IMG/VR virus record: IMGVR_UViG_3300042691_019820 | Coordinates: 1-24,675 of that record | Direction: 5' to 3' (one strand) | DNA: 24,675 bases | Source of the DNA: a virus | Part shown: one piece after another, positions 1 to 6,303 of the stretch | Position numbering within the stretch: the first letter of the stretch is position 1 | Layout: the number at the start of each line of letters is the position of its first letter | Position numbers and translations under genes: made by a program | The notes under the pieces: model-generated | Database searches by the model: none | The model's input: only the letters and a program-made list of their open reading frames with translations | Told to the model about the DNA's origin: nothing

Positions 1-346
1 CACCGCAGCAGTTGGCCGCACCGGCACTGGATCAACTATTGGTTTTTATGACTTAACTACTTCTACTCCAGGACAACAAATTTTTATTGCAACTTCTAAT
101 CCTGTAACTGGATATGGTGTTAATGATTACAACATTGCAGCTAGGATCGATGCCACACCTGCAAGTACAGGAAGAATCCTTACATTTGTTGTTCAATTTA
201 GAGATGATGTTGGAGGAATAGTCGATGAATCAGTAACAGGAAGTTTAACAAGTACTGTTCAGATTTTTAGACCATCAGGAAGTAACGTTTCAGTAGCAGG
301 ACCAACCGGTGTTTCACAAGGTCCAGGATTAGCAGTTCTTACTTAA
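1..346 (+). CDS. C-terminal part of a beta-rich, probable virion protein
   Basis: The frame is open from base 2 to the TAA at 344-346 and the 5' end lies outside the window, so only the last 114 residues are seen. The sequence is rich in Thr, Ser, Gly and Val and poor in charged residues, with alternating hydrophobic and polar runs such as ILTFVVQFRDDVGG and a Pro/Gly-rich tail ending GPGLAVLT. Such composition is typical of phage tail, fibre or other virion proteins made of beta strands. No named family is recognised. A strong terminator follows 25 bases after the stop, so this is the last gene of its rightward transcription unit. The structural role is inferred from composition only. Confidence 0.6.
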   Translation, partial: TAAVGRTGTGSTIGFYDLTTSTPGQQIFIATSNPVTGYGVNDYNIAARIDATPASTGRILTFVVQFRDDVGGIVDESVTGSLTSTVQIFRPSGSNVSVAGPTGVSQGPGLAVLT

Positions 347-370
347 TCAAGATATAAGCAAAATTTTTTA

Positions 371-409
371 ACTCCGCATAATTATAGTATAAGTTATGCG
401 GAGTTTTTT
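371..409 (+). terminator. Rho-independent terminator
   Basis: An 11-bp perfect inverted repeat (ACTCCGCATAA at 371-381, TTATGCGGAGT at 394-404) encloses a 12-base AT-rich loop and runs into six T (404-409). It closes the virion-protein unit. The reverse direction lacks a T run directly after the stem, so it should act only on the + strand. The GGAG of the right arm also sits at Shine-Dalgarno distance from the GTG at 410. Confidence 0.9.
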
Positions 410-760
410 GTGACTATTGAAATTGAAAAACTAATGGATTTAGCTAAAACTATGTCAGTTTTGGCTAATCAAAAACGTGCTTTAAAAGAAGAATACAATC
501 AATCTCTTGTATTTTTCTATTCCGGAAGCTCTTTTAAAATAACCAAAGAATTAATATCTTTTATTCATACTATTAGAACAGTGTCTAATTATAATGAATT
601 TGTGTTAATAGATGATGCCGGAATACCAGTTCGAATTGAAAATTTGGAAAAGTTCTTACAAGATATTATAGATGTTTACATGAAAACTACTTACTCTTTT
701 TTGGTTAATTATCAAAAATTAAAAAATAGTAAAAATGTTGAAAGTATCTTAGATCTATGA
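410..760 (+). CDS. Small unknown protein opening the rightward cassette
   Basis: A 116-residue protein with no family that I recognise. It is mostly helical by appearance, with Lys/Glu/Leu-rich N- and C-terminal stretches, no signal peptide and no membrane segment. The GTG at 410 directly follows the terminator T run, and the only good Shine-Dalgarno (GGAG at 400-403, six bases before the GTG) is part of the terminator stem. An ATG at 434 in the same frame is the alternative start but has only a weak A/G-rich leader. Its stop overlaps the next start as ATGA (757-760), which ties it to the glycosyltransferase-like genes downstream by translational coupling. Base composition is very AT-rich, like the rest of the cassette. 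Confidence 0.65.
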   Translation: MTIEIEKLMDLAKTMSVLANQKRALKEEYNQSLVFFYSGSSFKITKELISFIHTIRTVSNYNEFVLIDDAGIPVRIENLEKFLQDIIDVYMKTTYSFLVNYQKLKNSKNVESILDL

Positions 761-1575
761 GTAGAGGAATCTTACTATTTGCATTCTCGGGAGGATTCGA
801 CTATTACACTTTAACGATCAAGTCGGCCAAGCGTATGATCAAACATTTAAACTTGCCAATAACTGTAGTTACAGATAATAGTGCTAAGTTTAAAGATTGT
901 GATTTATTTGATAAGATTATCGAAATTTCTGATAATGAAACTCAGTTAAAAACATTTAGTGATGGAATTAATTTAGATAGTAAATTTCCTTGGAAAAATT
1001 CTAATAGATTTAAATGTTATGATTTAAGTCCATACGATGAGACATTAGTATTAGATGTAGATTATATAGTTAATAGTTCTTTTCTTCTAAATTGGTTCAA
1101 TTCAGATAAAGATTTTTTAATTTTTAAAGATTCTATAGACATAGTAGGATTTAAAAGAACAGACGAATTCGAATTTATTAATCAATTTTCTATTCCTTTT
1201 TATTGGGCTACTGTTTTCTATTTTAAAAAAACTAATTTTACTAAAACATTTTTTAATTTAGTAGAATTTATTAAAGAAAATTGGGATTTTTATCGGTTAC
1301 TTTATCAAATAAAATATCCGTTATTTCGAAATGATTTTGCGTTCAGTATTGCTATTCATATTTTAAGTGGATTTATTCCTGATAATTTTGAAAATGTAAT
1401 ACCATATCCTATGTATTTTTCATTAGATAAAGACACTTTAGTTAAAGACAAAGATAATTCTTTAACTTTTCTTATTCAATCTGATAGCAACCAGAATGAT
1501 TTATCTCTGATCAAATACAACAATATAGATATTCATGTAATGAATAAACACAGTCTTTTGAGAGAATTACTATGA
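757..1575 (+). CDS. Glycosyltransferase-like protein (DxD, paralogue 1)
   Basis: A 272-residue protein that looks like a GT-A fold nucleotide-sugar transferase. It has an N-terminal beta-alpha unit (residues 4-40), then SPYDETLVLDVDYIV, where D100-V-D102 is a candidate DxD metal/nucleotide-sugar motif. It is clearly paralogous to the next gene: both share the order xGxLIFA, NRxK, SPxDETLVxDxD and a later FxKK motif. No membrane segment or signal peptide is evident, so it should act in the cytoplasm of the infected cell. The start ATG overlaps the upstream stop by ATGA, and its own stop overlaps the next start the same way. The sugar donor and acceptor cannot be deduced. The paralogy and DxD are seen in the sequence; the activity is inferred. 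Confidence 0.72.
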   Translation: MSRGILLFAFSGGFDYYTLTIKSAKRMIKHLNLPITVVTDNSAKFKDCDLFDKIIEISDNETQLKTFSDGINLDSKFPWKNSNRFKCYDLSPYDETLVLDVDYIVNSSFLLNWFNSDKDFLIFKDSIDIVGFKRTDEFEFINQFSIPFYWATVFYFKKTNFTKTFFNLVEFIKENWDFYRLLYQIKYPLFRNDFAFSIAIHILSGFIPDNFENVIPYPMYFSLDKDTLVKDKDNSLTFLIQSDSNQNDLSLIKYNNIDIHVMNKHSLLRELL

Positions 1576-2420
1576 ATAAGGGTCATTTAATTTTTGCTCA
1601 AAACAGCGATGTGGATTATGTTAGACAAGCTTATGCTTTGGCTCTTACTATAAAAAGACATAATAAAATTAATCAAACATGTTTAGTTACTAATGACACA
1701 GTTCCTGAGCATTATAAAAAAGTTTTTGACTACATTATTGAGATCCCATGGGGAGATGAAGCTAAAGATTCTATTTGGAAAGTTCAAAACAGATGGAAGA
1801 TAATCTACTCTAGTCCTTTTGATGAAACTTTAGTTTATGACAGTGATATGCTATTGTTTTCATCTAATGATTATTGGTGGGATTTGATGCAAGGCAAGGA
1901 TCTAGTTTTAACCAAAACTGTTTATAATTACAGAGGTTCAGTAGTAAAGAATTCAAAACTTAGAAAGTGTTTTACTGAAAATGATCTGCCTGATTTGTAT
2001 TTTGGCATTCATTATTTTAAGAAAACTAAAAGAGCTTATGAATTTTATGCTTGGTTAGATGCTATGTCAAAGCATTATGATGAAATTTATGCAGAATTTG
2101 CTCCAAAAGCAACACAATCATTTTATAGTCTCGATGTAAGCTCGGCAATAATAACTAAATTAATGGATGCAGAAACGGAATTTACTTTAGATGTGCCCGT
2201 ACCAACTTTTGTACATATGAAAAAAGAAGTACAAGGATGGAAAGATTATACACTTTCTTGGCAAAATTCTGTAATTGAAAATTTTAATTCTAAAGGAGAA
2301 TTAAAAATTTCTAATTTTTTACAAACAGGTGTTTTTCATTATACAGAAAGTAAATTTTTAACAGATAAAATTATTGAAATTCTAGAGGATAATTATGCAG
2401 ACGTGGTACGTCTATTATGA
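1572..2420 (+). CDS. Glycosyltransferase-like protein (DxD, paralogue 2)
   Basis: A 282-residue protein of the same family as the preceding one. SPFDETLVYDSDMLLF carries D90-S-D92, the candidate DxD motif, preceded by VQNRWK. A later YFGIHYFKKTKRAYEF region matches the FYFKK region of its paralogue. The N-terminus (HLIFAQNSDVDYVRQA) fits a sugar-nucleotide binding beta-alpha-beta start as in GT8-like enzymes. It is translationally coupled to the gene before it (ATGA), and the following gene starts inside its 3' end. Having two diverged paralogues side by side suggests two related linkages or a heteromeric enzyme; this is inference. Catalysis has not been proved for this phage family as far as I know. 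Confidence 0.72.
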   Translation: MNKGHLIFAQNSDVDYVRQAYALALTIKRHNKINQTCLVTNDTVPEHYKKVFDYIIEIPWGDEAKDSIWKVQNRWKIIYSSPFDETLVYDSDMLLFSSNDYWWDLMQGKDLVLTKTVYNYRGSVVKNSKLRKCFTENDLPDLYFGIHYFKKTKRAYEFYAWLDAMSKHYDEIYAEFAPKATQSFYSLDVSSAIITKLMDAETEFTLDVPVPTFVHMKKEVQGWKDYTLSWQNSVIENFNSKGELKISNFLQTGVFHYTESKFLTDKIIEILEDNYADVVRLL

Positions 2421-2940
2421 CGATGACGAATATATAACTTGTGTTACTAACGAAATTAAAGAGTTTGGTAATTTTTACGAATGTCCAGAAGAAATAATTA
2501 TTGATTTTCTTAAAGGAACTAAACGTTTTGCAGCACATAAGATTAGAGTAAAAAATTGCAAAGATTTAGTTATTGAAGAAGTTAAACATGAATCATATAT
2601 ACCTATATACAAAGATATCTTTGTTCTTCAAAATAAAAATCTAAATGATTCATTGATGTTAAAAGTTATTCATGATTTGCAAAACAAATGTTGGAAGTTT
2701 GAGTTAGGAGAAGATTTTAAAAAAACTTTTCAAGATAATCAATATTATAAAGTACTAAGTTTTTTTATTTGTAACTCCGAAGACTACAATTTATTATATA
2801 GAAAAATTGAGATAGAAACTAAGTCATTATTAAACAACAATATAGTTTCTCCTTTCGTTAATAAAATTGAAGAAACTCCTGAATTACTTGCTGTAATAAC
2901 AAGAAAATATATTGATCAAATTGGAGTAATACATGTCTAA
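2395..2940 (+). CDS. Unknown protein within the glycosyltransferase-like cassette
   Basis: A 181-residue protein of unknown function. The N-terminus is acidic and aromatic (WYVYYDDDEYITC), followed by mixed alpha/beta sequence with no recognised catalytic motif. The start at 2395 lies 26 bases inside the preceding gene but has a good Shine-Dalgarno (AGAGGA, about 6 bases upstream), which favours this start over later Met codons. Its stop overlaps the next gene by 8 bases. Its tight embedding between DxD proteins suggests a partner or acceptor-side role in the same pathway, but nothing in the sequence shows this directly. Confidence 0.65.
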   Translation: MQTWYVYYDDDEYITCVTNEIKEFGNFYECPEEIIIDFLKGTKRFAAHKIRVKNCKDLVIEEVKHESYIPIYKDIFVLQNKNLNDSLMLKVIHDLQNKCWKFELGEDFKKTFQDNQYYKVLSFFICNSEDYNLLYRKIEIETKSLLNNNIVSPFVNKIEETPELLAVITRKYIDQIGVIHV

Positions 2941-3829
2941 AATCAATGTAATAGATCAAGATATAATTTTTTTAAGTTATGATGAACCCAATGCTGAAAA
3001 AAATTATGCAGATTTGTTAACAAAAATACCTTGGGCAAAGAGAGTTCACGGTGTTAAAGGATCAGATAATGCACATAAAGCTTGTGCAGCAGCAAGCGAA
3101 ACAGAATATTTTGTAACAGTAGATGCTGATAATATTGTAAATAAAGATTTTTTTTCAGTATCAATTGATTTAACAGAATTGAATCTTACTTCTGATCATG
3201 TTTTCAGTTGGTGTGGACATGTACATGTTAATGGGTTGATGTATGGTAACGGCGGACTAAAGATGTGGACCCGCAAATTTGTAAATGAAATGCGTACACA
3301 CGAAAATTCTGATCCAGACGATGTTAAAGGAAAAGTTGAATTTTGTTTCGACAAGAGGTATTATCAGTTCGATGAATGTTACAGTGAAAGCTTTACAAAT
3401 TCTACACCTTTTCAGGCATGGAGAGCGGGATTTCGTGAAGGTGTAAAGATGAGTTTAGATCAAGGAGCAAAGGTAAATAGAATTCAAGGCGTTTGGTGGC
3501 AAAACTATCAACGATTGTTAATTTGGTCTAACGTAGGAGCCGACGTTAAAAATGGTCTTTGGTCAATGTTAGGAGCTCGAGAAGGGTGCTTTTTAACTAA
3601 TTGTACAGATTGGGATTATGCCAATGTTCGTGATTTTGAATATCTTACAGAATATTTTAACGAACATTATAAAGACAAAGATATAGATTTAGAGAAATTA
3701 AATTGGTACGGTAATTCTTTACAAAAAAAATTAGATATGCCAATAGCAACATTAGACGAAGATGGATCCAAATTTTTTAAAACTGTTTATAGAAATATAC
3801 CTAGAACGATAAGAAGGAATTTATTTTAA
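2933..3829 (+). CDS. DxD glycosyltransferase-like protein related to the repeat protein at 6304
   Basis: A 298-residue protein. Its N-terminal segment is a short beta-alpha-beta unit, then GSDNAHKACAAASETEYF and VDADN, where D64-A-D66 is a DxD-type motif. The C-terminal half contains PFQAWRAGFREGVK, RLLIWSNVGAD and a GAREG element. The same order of elements occurs in the last repeat of the protein at 6304-8037 (FNAHKKAAELSTTPMFW, DSD, PFNSWKSAFRECVK, RLEVWCTVGKD), so the two share a family. A GGAG six bases before the ATG supports the start. It probably acts on nucleotide sugars, but the donor is unknown. The radical SAM gene follows with a one-base TAATG overlap, which implies co-expression. 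Confidence 0.7.
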   Translation: MSKINVIDQDIIFLSYDEPNAEKNYADLLTKIPWAKRVHGVKGSDNAHKACAAASETEYFVTVDADNIVNKDFFSVSIDLTELNLTSDHVFSWCGHVHVNGLMYGNGGLKMWTRKFVNEMRTHENSDPDDVKGKVEFCFDKRYYQFDECYSESFTNSTPFQAWRAGFREGVKMSLDQGAKVNRIQGVWWQNYQRLLIWSNVGADVKNGLWSMLGAREGCFLTNCTDWDYANVRDFEYLTEYFNEHYKDKDIDLEKLNWYGNSLQKKLDMPIATLDEDGSKFFKTVYRNIPRTIRRNLF

Positions 3830-5229
3830 TGGATAAAGAAAAGATAATAGAAATTAAAAGGAAATTAGATAATGTTGGTCCAGGTTTTTGTTTAGCTAAA
3901 TGGACACAGGTTACGGTGCATTTAGGAATCGGACATACACACAGTTGCCATCATCCTGCTAGTCATAAAATTCCTTTAGAAGAAATCAAAATAAATTCGT
4001 CTGCATTACATAATACACAATACAAAAAAGAAAGACGAAATGAAATGCTAAATGGAATAAGACCGCAAGAGTGTCAGTATTGTTGGTCAGTCGAGGATCT
4101 TAAAAATAGCGATGATTTTAGTGACAGAGTACTTAAAAGTTCTGATGATTGGTCTTATCCTTATTTTGATGAAGTTTTAAAAGCCGGCGCAGAAGGAAAC
4201 ATTACTCCAAAATATTTAGAGATAAGTTTTTCTAATGTATGTAATTTTAAATGTAGTTACTGTAATCCCGCTATTAGTAGTAAATGGATGGAAGAAATTG
4301 AAAGATATGGTCCATATAAAACACATGGCAATTATAATAATTTAGAACATCTTGTTTCTGTAGGAAAAATTCCATTAAAAGCCAGCGAAAATAATCCTTA
4401 TGTTGATGCGTTTTGGGAATGGTTTCCTAAAATCTATAAAGATCTAAATACTTTTAGAATTACAGGAGGCGAACCTTTACTAGACAAGAATCTATTTAAG
4501 GTTTTAAATTATATAATTGATAATCCAAATCCTAAATTAGATTTATCAATTAACACGAATCTCTGTGTGCCAGATAATTTATTTGATTCTTTTCTAGAAA
4601 AAATTAAAATTATCACAGAAAATAATTTAGTAAAAAAAATCTGGTTGTTTACAAGTTGTGAGGCTTATGGAAAACAAGCAGAATATATTCGTTATGGATT
4701 AGATTATAATTTTTGGCTTAAAAATTGTGAAAAATATATTCAACAGGTTCCAGGCGGCGATATACTTGTAATGGCAACATATAATAATTTAAGTTTAGGT
4801 TCTTTTAAATTATTTTTAGGAGATGTTTTTAATTTGACTAAACAATCTTTTATTAGTTCCATAGAGAATAAAACACAATCTGCCTTTAGAATTGATATTC
4901 CTCGTTTAGTATATCCACAGCATCAATCTATAAATATCTTAACCGAAGATTTCGAAAAATATTTCGATGATCAGATTAATTTTATGAAGTCGAATTTCAC
5001 ACATGCTAAATTTTCAGGAGCCGGATTTAGCGAATATGAAATACATAAATTAGAACGAGTAAAACACACTTTTAAAGAATCTTTAGGAAATAATGAACCG
5101 TTTAAAAACATTTTAAGAAAGGATTTCGCTATTTTTGTGGATGAGCATGATAGACGAAGAGGAACTAATTTTTTAGAAACTTTTCCAGAAATGGAAAAGT
5201 TCTATTATATGTGTAAAGAATTAATTTAA
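3829..5229 (+). CDS. Radical SAM enzyme with Cys-rich N-terminal (twitch-like) region
   Basis: A 466-residue protein. The radical SAM motif CxxxCxxC is C138-NFK-C142-SY-C145 and would hold the 4Fe-4S cluster that cleaves S-adenosylmethionine. A GGEP motif (FRITGGEPLL, near residue 225) follows at the usual distance and contacts SAM. Before the core lies a Cys/His-rich part (C40-HH, then ECQYCW with C82 and C85), consistent with an N-terminal twitch-type auxiliary Fe-S site as in the twitch-domain radical SAM proteins common in marine phages. Enzymes with auxiliary clusters often modify peptides or small molecules. The substrate here is unknown. It starts at the TAATG overlap with the DxD gene before it. 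It is the last rightward gene before a convergent amidinotransferase gene, with only 24 bases between them. Confidence 0.85.
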   Translation: MDKEKIIEIKRKLDNVGPGFCLAKWTQVTVHLGIGHTHSCHHPASHKIPLEEIKINSSALHNTQYKKERRNEMLNGIRPQECQYCWSVEDLKNSDDFSDRVLKSSDDWSYPYFDEVLKAGAEGNITPKYLEISFSNVCNFKCSYCNPAISSKWMEEIERYGPYKTHGNYNNLEHLVSVGKIPLKASENNPYVDAFWEWFPKIYKDLNTFRITGGEPLLDKNLFKVLNYIIDNPNPKLDLSINTNLCVPDNLFDSFLEKIKIITENNLVKKIWLFTSCEAYGKQAEYIRYGLDYNFWLKNCEKYIQQVPGGDILVMATYNNLSLGSFKLFLGDVFNLTKQSFISSIENKTQSAFRIDIPRLVYPQHQSINILTEDFEKYFDDQINFMKSNFTHAKFSGAGFSEYEIHKLERVKHTFKESLGNNEPFKNILRKDFAIFVDEHDRRRGTNFLETFPEMEKFYYMCKELI

Positions 5230-5253
5230 GAATAAGTTTATTTTATGTATTTT

Positions 5254-6225
5254 CTAAACTATATCTCTGTCAATATCTAGTGTTACACAATGAAATCCTC
5301 CTCCCAATGTTCTTTGATGACGCATAGGAAGCATTTCGCAATCGATGTTGTATTTTTTTAATTCTGATCTCAAGTCATGTTGATTTTCTTCTAAAACTAC
5401 TAAATCAGAATTTATACTAAACAAGTTCATTGAGATCCACTTTGAAGCATTACAGTATCCTGGAAAATGACCTTTATCTACAGGCTCGGGACAGTATATT
5501 GCATCCCAAGTATTAAATGGAGCAGGTAAAATGCTTTTGTCTTTAATTCTTTCAGGATTTAACAGCATTAATCCTTCTTTTAGAAATGCTATTGTACTAT
5601 CAATGTGAGTGTAATTATAAACATTTTCCAATAAATGAACTTTAGCTTTATGACCTAATAGTCGCTGTAAAGATTCCGCTCCTGTTTTATTTCCGCTATT
5701 TGAAACTAGATATAATAAATCTTCATTAGCTCTGATAACATTGGCAGCATCAAATTTTGGATGACTTTCTTTTAAAGCTAAAACATCAGGATTTCCTATA
5801 CATTCTGCATTGTATACATCGTTTCCGACATAATTTGGAATAACATTCAAATAAGGAAAATAAAACAACATTGACATGTATTCTTTTCTTCGTTTCTGTA
5901 ACGCCATCGGTGCAGCGATTTGAATTTGATCATAAATGACTACAGAATCCCTTGGACAATAAAAATGGTATTCAGGAGTCATTTCTGGATTTGGTCTTAC
6001 AACGGTAACATTACAACTTTTTAAAAAATCGCAAAATTTTTCTAAGTCTTCATTGGCTTCGTCGATAACTTGTTGTGGATAATGCCCTTGCAGTATTTCA
6101 GATTCGTCAGTTATGTGAGAATAATTTACAGTTCTTAGACTAATATCTATTTCTGGAATTTTAGCATTATTTGCAATACCAACTATAACTTTGTTTAGTT
6201 TTCCCCATTCGTTACAATTTTTCAT
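5254..6225 (-). CDS. Glycine amidinotransferase-like enzyme
   Basis: This matches the glycine amidinotransferase branch of the arginine deiminase fold, which transfers the amidino group of arginine to an amine (glycine in the classic enzyme, giving guanidinoacetate). Numbered from the start chosen here (323 residues), the family landmarks are FDAANVIR (D159), THIDST (H207) and LGGGFHC (C313, the nucleophile). They occur in the expected order with SKWISMN between the last two. The ATG at 6225 is preferred over the one at 6252 because TAGGAAG lies six bases upstream, while the upstream ATG touches a late promoter box and has no Shine-Dalgarno. It is a single leftward gene between rightward ones and divergent from the repeat protein. 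The acceptor amine is unknown; an amino sugar, amino acid or peptide are all possible. Confidence 0.85.
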   Translation of the reverse strand: MKNCNEWGKLNKVIVGIANNAKIPEIDISLRTVNYSHITDESEILQGHYPQQVIDEANEDLEKFCDFLKSCNVTVVRPNPEMTPEYHFYCPRDSVVIYDQIQIAAPMALQKRRKEYMSMLFYFPYLNVIPNYVGNDVYNAECIGNPDVLALKESHPKFDAANVIRANEDLLYLVSNSGNKTGAESLQRLLGHKAKVHLLENVYNYTHIDSTIAFLKEGLMLLNPERIKDKSILPAPFNTWDAIYCPEPVDKGHFPGYCNASKWISMNLFSINSDLVVLEENQHDLRSELKKYNIDCEMLPMRHQRTLGGGFHCVTLDIDRDIV

Positions 6226-6253
6226 TTGTCTTCCTAAGATTTTTAACACCATT

Positions 6254-6261
6254 TATTTATA
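6254..6261 (-). promoter_or_regulatory. T4-type late promoter box for the amidinotransferase gene
   Basis: The minus strand reads TATAAATA, the T4 late promoter consensus recognised by the phage-coded sigma (gp55 type). The first base of the ATG at 6225 lies 28 bases past the box, which leaves a short leader carrying the AGGA Shine-Dalgarno. It is the left half of a palindrome shared with the rightward box at 6263-6270. Confidence 0.65.
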
Positions 6262-6262
6262 T

Positions 6263-6270
6263 TATAAATA
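6263..6270 (+). promoter_or_regulatory. T4-type late promoter box for the repeat protein gene
   Basis: The plus strand reads TATAAATA, a perfect T4 late consensus, ending 33 bases before the ATG at 6304. Together with the minus-strand box it forms TATTTATA-T-TATAAATA, two back-to-back promoters separated by one base in the only divergent intergenic region of the window. No strong Shine-Dalgarno is visible before 6304; the leader is A-rich. Confidence 0.7.
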
Positions 6271-6303
6271 TACTACGTTAATAAAAAAGTGATAGTGTAA
6301 AAA

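Noticed and set aside
353-395. TATAAGCA (353-360) and TATAAGTT (388-395) as late promoters for the gene at 410
   Set aside because: Both differ from the consensus. One is before the terminator and the other is in its loop, which would leave almost no leader before the GTG.
4929-4936. Plus-strand TATAAATA inside the radical SAM gene
   Set aside because: It matches the late consensus but lies deep in a coding region with no rightward gene start after it except the end of the same gene, so chance in AT-rich sequence is more likely.
5230-5253. Possible bidirectional terminator between the convergent radical SAM and amidinotransferase genes
   Set aside because: Only a short AATAA/TTATT pairing is seen, too weak for a terminator stem.
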